From Hymenobacter actinosclerus (lineage in GTDB: Bacteria; Bacteroidota; Bacteroidia; Cytophagales; Hymenobacteraceae), in assembly GCF_900111515.1 (NCBI RefSeq), contig NZ_FOHS01000001.1, positions 1,061,419 through 1,125,418 on the forward strand: 64,000 nt of DNA. Direction: 5' to 3'. Positions 8,059 through 16,966 of this stretch are shown here, piece after piece. The position numbers and the translations under genes were made by a program. Position 1 is the stretch's first letter. The number at the start of each line of letters is the position of its first letter. A model generated the notes under the pieces. That model was not told the origin of the DNA. It made no database searches and saw only the letters and a program-made list of their open reading frames with translations.

Positions 8059-9375
8059 CTAGTTGCCCACCGGTGCCTCGCGGAGGTGACTATCGGCCCG
8101 AAACCGCGCCACTTTGCCCCGGATTTCGGCCAGCCCCAGGTTGTGCACGCTGCCCAGGTGCGTAGTCTGGAACTCGCGGTGGGGCTGGTAGGAGCCATCT
8201 TCCACGGCCCGGCCCACCTGCTGGTAGGCCTCGCGGAACGGCACCCCGGCCTGGATAAGCTGATTGATGTTTTCGACCGAAAACACGGCATCATACTTGG
8301 CCTGCTTCAGCAAATCGGGCTTGATGCGCAGCTCAGGCAGGGCAAACAGCACGATGTCGAGGATGTCGAGCAGCTGCGTCATGGGGCCGAACAGGGTTTC
8401 CTTGAGTAGCTGAAAGTCGCGGTGGTAGCCGCTGGGCAGGCCGGCGGTGGCCAGCAGCAGCGTGTTGGGCAGGGCCTGGAGCACCTGGCAGCGCCCCCGA
8501 ATCAGCTCGAACACGTCGGGGTTTTTCTTGTGGGGCATGATGCTGGAGCCGGTGGTAAAGGCGGCCGGCAGCTCCACGAAGGCTAAATCCTGGGAGTTGT
8601 AGAGCACCAGGTCGTAGGCCATTTTGGCCAGCGTGGTGGCCATGCCGGCCAGGGCGAAGGCGAGAGTGCGCTCGGTTTTGCCGCGCAGCATCTGCGCTCC
8701 CACGCTGCTCACGGCCAGGTTGCCGAAGCCCATTTCGCGGGTCGTCATTTGGCGGTCGATGGGGAAGGAGGAGCCGAAGCCCGCGCCCGAGCCCAGCGGG
8801 TTCTGGTCGGCCACGGCGTAGGCGGCCTCAAACAGCGAAAGGTCGAGCAGCAGGTGCTCGGCGTAGGCCGAGAACCAGAGTCCGAACGAGCTGGGCATGG
8901 CCGCCTGGAAGTGGGTGTAGCCCGGCATCAGGTCGGTCTGGTGCGCTTCGGCCTTGATCAGCAGCACCTCCACCAGCTCCAGCGTGCGGGCGGTAGTGCG
9001 GCGGCAGTAGTCTTTGATGAACAGCTGGAGCGCGGTGAGCACCTGGTCGTTGCGCGAGCGGGCGGTGTGGATTTTCTTGCCCGCGTCGCCAAAGTGCTCG
9101 GTCAGGTAGGCCTCGATTTTGGAGTGCACGTCCTCGTACTCGGGCTCGATGACGAAGGTGCCGGCCTCCAGCTGTTGTTCCAGCTCGCCCAGGCCCTGCT
9201 GGAGCTGCGCGTTTTCATCCGCTGATAATAAGCCCGCCGAGGCCAGCATGTTAGCCTGGGCCCGCGAGGCCCGCACGTCGAACGGCGCCAAATACAGGTC
9301 CAGCTCCCGGTCGTAGCCCACGGTGAACTGTTCAATCTTCTTATCGACGGCAATGCCTTTATCCCAGATTTTCAT
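8059..9375 (-). CDS. argH: Argininosuccinate lyase
   Basis: A 438-residue enzyme that splits argininosuccinate into arginine and fumarate, the last arginine step. The fumarase/aspartase superfamily signature GSSIMPHKKNPD is present, as are the HTARSRNDQV and GYTHFQAA blocks typical of ArgH. It is the distal gene of the left-running argB-argE-argH group; a 179-base gap filled with repeats separates it from argE. Confidence 0.97.
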   Translation of the reverse strand: MKIWDKGIAVDKKIEQFTVGYDRELDLYLAPFDVRASRAQANMLASAGLLSADENAQLQQGLGELEQQLEAGTFVIEPEYEDVHSKIEAYLTEHFGDAGKKIHTARSRNDQVLTALQLFIKDYCRRTTARTLELVEVLLIKAEAHQTDLMPGYTHFQAAMPSSFGLWFSAYAEHLLLDLSLFEAAYAVADQNPLGSGAGFGSSFPIDRQMTTREMGFGNLAVSSVGAQMLRGKTERTLAFALAGMATTLAKMAYDLVLYNSQDLAFVELPAAFTTGSSIMPHKKNPDVFELIRGRCQVLQALPNTLLLATAGLPSGYHRDFQLLKETLFGPMTQLLDILDIVLFALPELRIKPDLLKQAKYDAVFSVENINQLIQAGVPFREAYQQVGRAVEDGSYQPHREFQTTHLGSVHNLGLAEIRGKVARFRADSHLREAPVGN

Positions 9376-9392
9376 AGAGGAGTGTTAAGCTT

Positions 9393-9580
9393 TTAGCTGA
9401 CAGCTGCTAGCGGTTAGCTGATGTTGCTGCGGGTTGGGCTGAATGCCTGACCGTTCAAACGGGTTTTCTCGCAGAGGTTCGCGGAGGTATGCGCAGAGGT
9501 TAAAAGGAGGTCGGGCAGCCGGTGCTCATAAGGTTTCAAGCACGAAGCTAACGGCTAATAGCTGTCAGCTAACAGCTCAA
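9393..9580. repeat. Heptamer repeats, TTAGCTG family, arms around a CGCAGAGGTT repeat
   Basis: Left arm 9393-9420 has units TTAGCTG, ACAGCTG, CTAGCGG, TTAGCTG. Right arm 9546-9580 has AGCTAAC, GGCTAAT, AGCTGTC, AGCTAAC, AGCTCAA in the opposite sense. Between them, CGCAGAGGTT occurs at 9470-9479 and 9492-9501 with a variant between. The right arm covers the argE stop codon. Confidence 0.8.
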
Positions 9581-10649
9581 AAGAGGCCAGCAGCTCCACG
9601 TAGCCGCGTACGCCGGCCCGGATTTCGCTGAGCAACACGTACTCATCGGGGGTGTGGGAGCGGGCCGAGTCGCCGGGGCCAATTTTGACGGTGGGGAAGG
9701 GCATCATGCTTTGGTCGGAGAGCGTGACCGAGCCGAAGGTACGGCGGCCCAGGGCCAGCCCGCGCTGCACCAGCGGGTGGTTGGGGGCGATGCGCGAGGA
9801 GTTGAGGTGGGTGGAGCGCGGTACTACATCGGCGCCAATCAGCCCGCGCACTATCTCCACCACCTCCTGATTGGTGTACAGCTCGTTGGTGCGCACGTCG
9901 ACCACGAAGGTGCAGCGGTCGGGTACCACGTTATGCTGGCTGCCGGCCTCAATTTGCGTCACCGTCAGCTTCACCGGGCCCAGCAGGTCGGAAACCCGCT
10001 CGAACTGGAACTCGCGAAGCCGCTGAATATCGTCGAGGGCTTTGTAGAGGGCGTTGTCGCCCTCGTCGCGGGCGGCGTGGCCGGTGCGGCCATGGGCGGT
10101 GCAGTCGAGCACCACGAGGCCTTTTTCGGCAATGGCTAGGTCCATCTGGGTTGGCTCGCCCACGAGGCCGAGGGTAATTTCGGGCAGCAGCGGCAGCAGC
10201 CGGCGGATGCCGTTGGGGCCCGAAATTTCCTCCTCGGCCGTGATGGCGCAGATGAGGTTGAAGGCGGGCGGGTGCTGCTCGAAATACAGAAACGTGGCCA
10301 GCAAACTCACGGCCGCCGCGCCGGCGTCGTTGCTGCCCAGGCCCGTGAGCTTATCACCCTCTAGCGCGGCCCCGAACGGGTCGGCGGTCCAGCTGGGGCC
10401 GGGCTGCACGGTGTCGTGGTGGGAGTTGAGCAGCACCGTGGGCCGCTGGGGGTCGTAGTGCCGGCTCACGGCCCACACGTTGTGGGCGTTGCGCTCGGGC
10501 CGGACCCCGTGGAAGGTCAGGAAGCGCACGATATGAGCGGCCGTCTGGTCTTCCTGCCGCGAGAAGGAGGGCGTCTGAATCAGCTGAGTCAGCAGCTCGA
10601 TGGCGTCGTTGGTGAGCTGGGTCAGCAGCGGTTCATCTAGCTCCGGCAT
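9555..10649 (-). CDS. argE: M20 family metallohydrolase, acylornithine/acylcitrulline deacylase (ArgE type)
   Basis: A 364-residue M20 peptidase-family deacylase. Metal and catalytic motifs are visible: LLNSHHDTV, GLGSNDAGAA, ITAEEEISGPNG. In Bacteroidota that carbamoylate N-acylornithine, this enzyme removes the acyl group from N-acylcitrulline. That role is inferred from the clustered ArgF'-type gene. Its start overlaps the argB stop by 13 bases, so the two are translationally coupled. The last residues (FELLADSY) are encoded by the heptamer repeat at 9546-9580, so the C-terminus was probably reshaped by the repeat. Confidence 0.88.
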   Translation of the reverse strand: MPELDEPLLTQLTNDAIELLTQLIQTPSFSRQEDQTAAHIVRFLTFHGVRPERNAHNVWAVSRHYDPQRPTVLLNSHHDTVQPGPSWTADPFGAALEGDKLTGLGSNDAGAAAVSLLATFLYFEQHPPAFNLICAITAEEEISGPNGIRRLLPLLPEITLGLVGEPTQMDLAIAEKGLVVLDCTAHGRTGHAARDEGDNALYKALDDIQRLREFQFERVSDLLGPVKLTVTQIEAGSQHNVVPDRCTFVVDVRTNELYTNQEVVEIVRGLIGADVVPRSTHLNSSRIAPNHPLVQRGLALGRRTFGSVTLSDQSMMPFPTVKIGPGDSARSHTPDEYVLLSEIRAGVRGYVELLASFELLADSY

Positions 10650-11419
10650 AGCACGGTTTTTACGGGTTCGTTGAGGCGGAGCGCGTTTTCGATGACCACG
10701 CGCGCCACGCCGGCTTCCAGGGCGGCAAAGGCATTATCGAGCTTGGGCACCATGCCGGCGGCCACCGCGCCGGCTGCTTTCAGCTGGGCGTATTCGGCGG
10801 CCGTGAGGCGCTCAATTACCGAGTTGTCGTCGTTGACGTCGGCCAGCACGCCATCTTTCTCGAAGCAGAAATGCAGCTCCACGGCGCGGCGCGGCGCCAG
10901 GGCCACGGCTACGGCGCGGGCAATGGTGTCGGCGTTGGTGTTGAGCAGCTGGCCCTGGCCGTCGTGGGTGATGGCGCAGAGCACGGGCAGCAGGCCGGCG
11001 CGCAGCAGCAACTCCAGCAAGCCGGTGTTCACGGCGTCGGCCGGCAAATCGCCCACGAAGCCGTAGTCGATGGCGCCCACCGGCCGGCGCACGGCCCGGA
11101 TGGCGTTGCCATCGGCCCCCGACAGGCCCAGCGCGTTGGCCCCCGCGGCCTGCAATCCGGCCACGAGCTGCTTGTTGGTTTTGCCGGCGTAGAACATCGT
11201 CACGATGTCGAGCGTGGCCGCGTCGGTGATGCGGCGGCCCTGCACCAGCTGGGGCTGCTGGCCCAGCTGCGCCAGCAGCTGGCTGGCCCCGCGGCCGCCG
11301 CCGTGCACCAGCAGCTTGGGGCCGGCAACCTGGGCCAGCGCGGCCACGAAGCGGCTCAGTTGGGCCGGCTCATCGAGAATGGCGCCGCCGATTTTAAAGA
11401 TTTTCAGGGTTTCAGCCAT
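10637..11419 (-). CDS. argB: Acetylglutamate (acylglutamate) kinase
   Basis: A 260-residue amino acid kinase that phosphorylates N-acylglutamate, the second arginine step. The motifs FKIGGAILD (N-terminal Lys/Gly loop), LVHGGGRGASQLL and GLSGADGNAI are diagnostic. This short form without the arginine-sensing N-terminal helix is usual in Bacteroidota. The ATG at 11419 gives MAETLKIFKIGG; a longer in-frame reading has no ATG. It is first in the left-running arginine operon and diverges from the acetyltransferase gene. Confidence 0.95.
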   Translation of the reverse strand: MAETLKIFKIGGAILDEPAQLSRFVAALAQVAGPKLLVHGGGRGASQLLAQLGQQPQLVQGRRITDAATLDIVTMFYAGKTNKQLVAGLQAAGANALGLSGADGNAIRAVRRPVGAIDYGFVGDLPADAVNTGLLELLLRAGLLPVLCAITHDGQGQLLNTNADTIARAVAVALAPRRAVELHFCFEKDGVLADVNDDNSVIERLTAAEYAQLKAAGAVAAGMVPKLDNAFAALEAGVARVVIENALRLNEPVKTVLCRS

Positions 11420-11973
11420 AACAAGGGTACAAACGGGAGGGCGAAGCAGCGGACGGGAGCCGCCTTGCGGAGCCGCATCTGCCGGGACCGGCAAAAAAAC
11501 TTGCGCGGCCACTGGGGCAAAGTTTCCGAAAAAAGATTTACGTTTGTCTCGCTTTCCAATCCTGTCATTGCTGAAAGCCAACCTGCCGCCCCGCGGCCCG
11601 CACATGATTCACCTCTCTACTACTGCGCTGTTGCGACGACCAAACCTGGTCGTGCGAATTATGCCAGCTTAAGCTGGCCGCACTGGTATTTCCGTGTTCT
11701 TCGTCGCCGAAGAGCCGGTTCGGAGCCCGCCCAACGGCCCGCCCCCGAGAAAATTTCTGAATCAACTGCCCTTAGTCCGAGTGTAATCTTTCGCGTGTTT
11801 TCTTTCGGCCCGGTGTCGGAATGCGCTGCCCTCCCGGTTCGCCGCTACCGCGCCCGCTACCCGAGCGTTGCGGCTGGTTGTTTTTGGCGCCTGCCCCGCC
11901 TACGGGGCCCGCGCCGTCTGCTTTTCGTGTTTCACGCCTGCTGCCTTGTTGCGCAGCTAACTTCTCCTCCGTC
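11420..11973. promoter_or_regulatory. Divergent arginine control region
   Basis: The 554 bases hold no convincing gene. Two dyads are close together: ACGACCA-AACC-TGGTCGT (11636-11653) and the perfect 16-mer GCCAGCTTAAGCTGGC (11663-11678). Promoters for both arginine operons must lie here. I see no clean match to an ArgR box. Confidence 0.45.
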
Positions 11974-12543
11974 ATGTTGCTCCGAGTTGCCGAAGCTGCC
12001 GATGCGCAGCACGCCGAAACCCTATGCCAATGGTACGCCGAATCGGCCCGGCAACGGGGTGTTGGCATTGCCAAGCGCCAGCCCGAGTACCTGATTAACA
12101 AGATGTTGAAAGCCGATGCCATCATTGCCTTTGTAGAGGGCCAGCTGGCGGGTTTTTGCTACATCGAAACGTTCGAGGACGCCAAGTTTGTGGTGAATTC
12201 GGGCCTGATTGTGAACACCGAGCTGCGCCAGGAGGGGCTGGGGCGCGCCATCAAGGAGCGCGTGTTCGAGCTGTCGCGCACCAAGTACCCCCAGGCCAAA
12301 ATCTTCGGCATCACGACCAGCGCGGCCGTGATGAAGATTAACTCCGAGCTGGGCTACCGGCCCGTTACCTTCCCCGAGCTCACCCAGAGCGACGACTTCT
12401 GGAAGGGCTGCGCCAGCTGCAAGAACTACCCGATTCTGCAGGAAAATGAGCGCCGCATGTGCCTGTGCACCGGCATGGTCTACGACAAGCTGAACGACCG
12501 TTTCAGCCAGCAATCCATCTCAGTATTGAGTAATGAGACGTGA
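11974..12543 (+). CDS. GNAT N-acetyltransferase, probable N-acylglutamate synthase
   Basis: A 189-residue GNAT protein. The acyl-CoA-binding motif A is seen as ELRQEGLGRAIKERVFE (residues about 87-103) after the beta-4 strand GLIVNTEL. Position as first gene before argG, argC and argD, with no other argA or argJ in the cluster, suggests it makes N-acetyl- or N-succinylglutamate; GNAT proteins at this position are known in Bacteroides arginine clusters. A C-terminal Cys-containing stretch (CASCKNYPIL then RRMCLCTGMVY) may bind a metal. The start is the ATG at 11974. The final residues lie in a GTATTGA heptamer repeat. Confidence 0.8.
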   Translation: MLLRVAEAADAQHAETLCQWYAESARQRGVGIAKRQPEYLINKMLKADAIIAFVEGQLAGFCYIETFEDAKFVVNSGLIVNTELRQEGLGRAIKERVFELSRTKYPQAKIFGITTSAAVMKINSELGYRPVTFPELTQSDDFWKGCASCKNYPILQENERRMCLCTGMVYDKLNDRFSQQSISVLSNET

Positions 12544-12692
12544 GTAGCGAGACAGAACGTCATTCAGAGCGGAGCGAAGAATCTCGCGTGAAGTCGTCCA
12601 ACGGCTGTTCTAACAAGTTCGAGCGGGGTTCTTCGCTCCGCTCTGAATGACATTCCATCTCACCTCTCACTTCTCATCTCTCACTTCTCATC
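12523..12692. repeat. Composite module: heptamer arms around a REP-like palindrome
   Basis: Left heptamers 12523-12557 (GTATTGA, GTAATGA, GACGTGA, GTAGCGA, GACAGAA) contain the acetyltransferase stop. A palindrome 12559-12651 follows, with outer GTCATTCAGAGCGGAGCGAA and its complement. Right heptamers 12658-12692 (TCTCACC, TCTCACT, TCTCATC, TCTCACT, TCTCATC) end six bases before the argG ATG. Confidence 0.88.
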
Positions 12693-12697
12693 ATCTC

Positions 12698-13888
12698 ATG
12701 TCTACTAAGAAGAAAGTAGTTCTTGCCTACAGCGGCGGCCTCGATACCTCATTCTGCGCGGTTTACCTGACCCGCGAGCTGGGACTGGAGGTGCATACGG
12801 TTATCGTGAATTCGGGCGGGTTTTCGGCTGCCGAGCTGGCCACCATTGAGGCGCGGGCCTACGAGCTGGGCTCCAGCCAGCACGAAGTAATTAATGTGAC
12901 GACGCGCTTTTACCAGCAGTGCCTGCGCTACCTGCTCTTCGGCAACGTGCTCAAAAACGACACCTACCCGCTGAGCGTGAGTGCCGAGCGCATGTTTCAG
13001 GCTTTGGCCCTGGCCGAGTACGCCCGCGAGCACCAGGCCGACTACATCGCGCACGGCAGCACCGGCGCCGGCAACGACCAGGTGCGCTTCGACGTGGCCT
13101 TCGCCGTTATTGCGCCCGACACCGAAATCATCACGCCCATCCGCGAGCTAAAGCTGAGCCGGCAGCAGGAAATCGACTTTCTGCAGCAGCACGGCTTCGA
13201 GATGAGCTGGGAGAAGGCGAAATACTCCATCAACAAAGGCATCTGGGGCACCAGCGTGGGCGGGGTCGAAACCCTGACTTCGCACGAGGCCCTGCCGGAA
13301 AGTGCCTACCCGTCGCAGTTGCAGCGCCAGGATTCGGAGCGCGTGGAAATCACCTTTGAGAAAGGTGAGCCGGTGGCCCTGAATGGCGAGACGCTGGACC
13401 CGGTGGCGCTGATTCAGCAGCTGAACGAACTGGGCGCGGCCTTCGCCATCGGCCGCGACACGCACGTGGGCGACACCATCCTGGGCATTAAGGGCCGCGT
13501 GGGGTTTGAGGCGCCCGCGCCGCTCGTGCTCATCAAGGCCCACCACTTGCTGGAAAAGCACACCAGCACCCGCTGGCAGCTGCTGCACAAAGACTACATC
13601 GCCAACTGGTACGGCACGCTGCTGCACGAGGCCCAGTACCTCGATCCGGTGATGCGCGACATGGAAGCCTTCCTCGAATCGTCGCAGCAGCACGTTTCGG
13701 GGACGGTATTCGTGCAGTTGCGGCCCTACCGGTTCGAGCTGCTCGGCATCGAGTCGAAGTACGATATGATGCAGTCGAAGGTGGCCACGTACGGGGAGGA
13801 GAACAATGCCTGGGATTCGCGGGATGCCCAGGGCTTTATCAAGATTTTCGGCAATCAGCTGAAGATTAGTGCGAGTTTGAACGGGTGA
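12698..13888 (+). CDS. argG: Argininosuccinate synthase
   Basis: A 396-residue ATP-dependent ligase joining citrulline and aspartate. The PP-loop AYSGGLDTS is at residues 9-17. GSTGAGNDQVRFD and KYSINKGIWGTSVGG are the citrulline/aspartate-binding blocks. The ATG at 12698 gives MSTKKKVVLAYSGG; the frame upstream only translates the TCTCACT repeat. The gap to argC is 16 bases, so argG and argC are probably co-transcribed. Confidence 0.96.
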   Translation: MSTKKKVVLAYSGGLDTSFCAVYLTRELGLEVHTVIVNSGGFSAAELATIEARAYELGSSQHEVINVTTRFYQQCLRYLLFGNVLKNDTYPLSVSAERMFQALALAEYAREHQADYIAHGSTGAGNDQVRFDVAFAVIAPDTEIITPIRELKLSRQQEIDFLQQHGFEMSWEKAKYSINKGIWGTSVGGVETLTSHEALPESAYPSQLQRQDSERVEITFEKGEPVALNGETLDPVALIQQLNELGAAFAIGRDTHVGDTILGIKGRVGFEAPAPLVLIKAHHLLEKHTSTRWQLLHKDYIANWYGTLLHEAQYLDPVMRDMEAFLESSQQHVSGTVFVQLRPYRFELLGIESKYDMMQSKVATYGEENNAWDSRDAQGFIKIFGNQLKISASLNG

Positions 13889-13904
13889 GGTGAACTAATA
13901 GCAC

Positions 13905-14894
13905 ATGCAAGACACCAAAATCAAAGTAGGCATCGTGGGCGGGGCCGGCTACACGGCCGGGGAGCTGCTCCGCATTCTGCTGCACCACGAGTTCGTGGAG
14001 CTGGGCGGTATCGTGAGTTCTTCGAACGCCGGCAACCCCGTGCACCAGGTACACGACGACTTGGTGGGCGACACCGAGCTGCGGTTTGCCTCCGCGCTGG
14101 CGGGCGACGAGGACGTGGTGTTTCTGTGCCTGGGCCACGGCAATTCCAGGGCCTGGCTGCTCAAAAATGTCCTTTCCGAAAGCACCGCCGTTATCGACCT
14201 GAGCAACGATTTCCGGCTGGCGGCAGATGCCGAATTTGAGGGCCGCGAGTTCGTGTACGGTTTGCCGGAGCTGAACCGGAGTCGCATCCAACAGGCCCAG
14301 AGCATTGCCAATCCGGGCTGCTTTGCCACGGCTATTCAGTTGGCGCTGCTGCCGCTGGCCCAGGCCGGCCGGCTCACCGACGACATCCACGTGTCGGCCA
14401 TCACCGGCTCGACCGGCGCGGGCCAGAGCCTGGCCGAAACGGTGCATTTCTCGTGGCGCAGCAACAACGTGTCCGTTTATAAGCCCTTCACGCACCAGCA
14501 CCTGGGCGAAATCAGCGAGAGCCTGGCGCAGCTCCAGTCGCAGTCGGACGTCGAGCTGCACTTCATTCCCTACCGCGGCAATTTCGCGCGGGGCATTTTC
14601 GCCACCGTCTACACGCCCTCGGAGTTGACGCAGGACGAGGCGCAGGCGCTATACCAGCAGTTTTATGCCGACGCGCCGTTCACCACGGTCTCGGATAAGG
14701 AAATTCACCTCAAACAGGTGGTGAACACCAACAAATGCTTGCTGCACGTGCAGAAAGTCGGCAAGCAGCTTTTGATTACTTCGGTGATTGATAACCTGGT
14801 GAAAGGCGCCTCGGGCCAGGCGGTGCAGAATATGAACCTGCTGTTTGGCCTGCCGGAAACGACGGGGTTGGGGTTGAAAGCTTTATTTTTTTAA
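13905..14894 (+). CDS. argC: N-acetyl-gamma-glutamyl-phosphate reductase
   Basis: A 329-residue NADPH-dependent reductase, third arginine step. The Rossmann motif VGIVGGAGYTAGELLRIL is at 7-24. The catalytic cysteine lies in NPGCFATAIQLALLPL and the substrate loop in TGSTGAGQS. It starts 16 bases after argG. In the Bacteroidota variant it may act on the N-succinyl form. Confidence 0.96.
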   Translation: MQDTKIKVGIVGGAGYTAGELLRILLHHEFVELGGIVSSSNAGNPVHQVHDDLVGDTELRFASALAGDEDVVFLCLGHGNSRAWLLKNVLSESTAVIDLSNDFRLAADAEFEGREFVYGLPELNRSRIQQAQSIANPGCFATAIQLALLPLAQAGRLTDDIHVSAITGSTGAGQSLAETVHFSWRSNNVSVYKPFTHQHLGEISESLAQLQSQSDVELHFIPYRGNFARGIFATVYTPSELTQDEAQALYQQFYADAPFTTVSDKEIHLKQVVNTNKCLLHVQKVGKQLLITSVIDNLVKGASGQAVQNMNLLFGLPETTGLGLKALFF

Positions 14895-14977
14895 GCAAAA
14901 TGTGATGCTTCATCTGGTATTCACCTGTCGATGTGTCTCTGCCTATTTGCTAACTAGTTAATCAAAAATATATAATA

Positions 14978-15529
14978 ATGCGTGTTCTGAATTTAGGGGT
15001 ATTTATTATGATGTGCTGGGTATTTTTTGCCTGTAAAAGGCAAAGTAATTCCGGCGTAGATGCTTCTACATGGGTTGTATATGAGCTTGATGATGTTTGG
15101 ACGTTCAATGCGCCAAAAGGCACTAGGTTAATCTATGAGAGAGGAATAGATTCGACTCCTGGATATATCATCTTAGCTACAAATGATTCCTTGAATCTAG
15201 AGTTTGATAGTGGTTTCGAGTCCGCTGCTATGGATACAGTCTGCAATTTAGGTAGTGAGATGGTATATGCTAAACAACGAATTGCGCGAGGTAATTATAA
15301 ATATCTGGATAAGCCAGATACGTTGCATCAAGCAAGGGTTGATACAATTAATGGCTTGGCGGTAATTATGATTTTGCCTGAGAAAGCCGGGACTGGAACA
15401 ACTGAAGTATCTATTTCAAATTGTAATTCTAATAGATGGCTTGCTATCTACGGTAAAAACATTCCTGCTGATAAGCAGGAATTGGTTCTAAAAATATACG
15501 CAAGTATACGGCAGGCAAAGATAAAATAA
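14978..15529 (+). CDS. AT-rich orphan lipoprotein between argC and argD
   Basis: A 183-residue protein with a lipoprotein-type N-terminus (hydrophobic stretch then VFFAC, Cys about residue 19). No family is recognised. The body is polar and could be a small beta-rich domain (VVYELDDVWTFNAPKG, VDTINGLAVIMILPE). Its base composition and codon use (many AT-ending codons, ATA and AGG/AGA) differ sharply from argC and argD. It lies in the same direction, 83 bases after argC and 34 before argD. It looks like a later insertion into the arginine operon. Confidence 0.75.
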   Translation: MRVLNLGVFIMMCWVFFACKRQSNSGVDASTWVVYELDDVWTFNAPKGTRLIYERGIDSTPGYIILATNDSLNLEFDSGFESAAMDTVCNLGSEMVYAKQRIARGNYKYLDKPDTLHQARVDTINGLAVIMILPEKAGTGTTEVSISNCNSNRWLAIYGKNIPADKQELVLKIYASIRQAKIK

Positions 15530-15563
15530 GGTCTTTTTTTGGAGCTTAAGCGCTTAAATCAAT

Positions 15564-16685
15564 ATGGAGCTTTTCAACGTTTATCCCCTCGTCAATATCA
15601 CCCCCGTGAAGGCGCTTGGCGCGAAGCTGTGGGACGACCAGGGCCAGGAATACCTGGATTTCTACGGCGGGCACGCCGTTATTTCCATCGGCCACAGCCA
15701 CCCGCACTACGTGCAGCGCCTCACCGAACAGCTGCAGCGCATCGGCTTCTACTCTAACTCGGTGCAGATTCCGATTCAGACGGAGCTGGCCCGCAAGCTA
15801 GGCCGGGTGTCGGGCTACGAGGACTACACGCTGTTTCTGTGCAACTCGGGGGCCGAGGCCAACGAGAATGCGCTGAAGCTGGCCTCCTTCCACACCGGCA
15901 AAACCCGCGTGGTGGCGTTCAAAGGCGCGTTTCACGGTCGCACCAGCGGCGCGGTGGCGGCCACCGACAACCCCAAAATCGTGGCCCCCTTCAATGCCGG
16001 CCACGCCATCAGTTTCCTGGAATACGACCTGGCGGCGGTGGAAAACGCCCTACAAGGTGGGGACGTGTGCGCCGTCATTATCGAGCCGATTCAGGGCGTG
16101 GGCGGCATCATCAGCCCTTCCGATGAATTCCTGCAAGGACTGGCGGCGCTGTGCCGGCAATACGGCGCGCTGCTGATTGCCGATGAGGTGCAGAGCGGCT
16201 ACGGCCGTAGCGGCAGGTTTTTCGCGCACCAGCACGCCGGCATCCGGCCCGCTATTATTTCCGTGGCCAAGGGCATGGGCAATGGCTTTCCTATCGGCGG
16301 CATCCTGATTGCGCCCGAGCTGCAAGCTTCCTACGGCCTGCTGGGCACCACCTTCGGCGGCAACCACCTGGCTTGCGCCGCCGCCCTGGCCGTGCTCGAA
16401 GTCATCGAAGACGAAAACCTGCTCACCCACGCCACCGAGCTGGGCGACTACCTCCGCCAGGAATTACTGGCCCACGCCGGGGCCAAAGAAATCCGCGGCC
16501 GCGGCCTGATGGTGGGCATCAAATACCACTTTCCGGTGAAAGAGCTGCGCGATAAGCTGCTGGCGGAGCACCACATTTTCGTGGGCAATGCCTCCGACCC
16601 CACAGTGCTCCGGCTCCTGCCGCCGCTCAATATTACCAAGGCAGAAGTTGACCGGTTTTTGGAGGCTCTGTATACGTTACGTTAG
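15564..16685 (+). CDS. argD: Acetylornithine/succinylornithine aminotransferase
   Basis: A 373-residue class III PLP aminotransferase converting N-acylglutamate semialdehyde to N-acylornithine. The N-terminus FNVYPLVNITPVKALGAKLW, the glycine-rich NSGAEANENALKLA, LIADEVQSGYGRSG and the PLP lysine in SVAKGMGNGFPIGG are present. The ATG at 15564 is the standard start. It is part of the right-running arginine group despite the inserted gene in front. Confidence 0.95.
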   Translation: MELFNVYPLVNITPVKALGAKLWDDQGQEYLDFYGGHAVISIGHSHPHYVQRLTEQLQRIGFYSNSVQIPIQTELARKLGRVSGYEDYTLFLCNSGAEANENALKLASFHTGKTRVVAFKGAFHGRTSGAVAATDNPKIVAPFNAGHAISFLEYDLAAVENALQGGDVCAVIIEPIQGVGGIISPSDEFLQGLAALCRQYGALLIADEVQSGYGRSGRFFAHQHAGIRPAIISVAKGMGNGFPIGGILIAPELQASYGLLGTTFGGNHLACAAALAVLEVIEDENLLTHATELGDYLRQELLAHAGAKEIRGRGLMVGIKYHFPVKELRDKLLAEHHIFVGNASDPTVLRLLPPLNITKAEVDRFLEALYTLR

Positions 16686-16737
16686 TGTTTTCACCGCAGA
16701 GGACGCAGCGGGTTTCCCAGCAGAAACGCAGAAGAAC

Positions 16738-16885
16738 ATGCATGAGAACGAAGTTTCCTTTTCGATTCGGCAGGCGGCTTACACGGTGCATGTGGCACTG
16801 GGCCAGGGCTGCTGGAATCGGCTTAGGAGGCGGCACTTATGCATGAGCTGCGGCTGACGGGGCTACCGGCGTACCCGGCCAGGAG
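16738..16885 (+). pseudogene. GxxExxY protein remnant
   Basis: The ATG at 16738 opens MHENEVSFSIRQAAYTVHVALGQG, which matches the N-terminus of GxxExxY proteins (usual form MHENELSYKIRGAAFKVH then LGPGLLES). The frame then shifts near 16803. The next frame continues GLLESA-stop-EAALMHELRLTGLPA, with TAG where the family has the conserved Tyr of its name. No C-terminal half is found. One frameshift, one nonsense codon and truncation mark it as a decayed gene. GxxExxY genes are often dispersed in Bacteroidota genomes. Confidence 0.75.
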
Positions 16886-16966
16886 CTGTACTCGCACCGC
16901 CCGTGCCCCTTGTTCTTTCGTAGTGTCGCTTAACCAATCGGACGCAGACCAAGCGCCTTACCCCAA

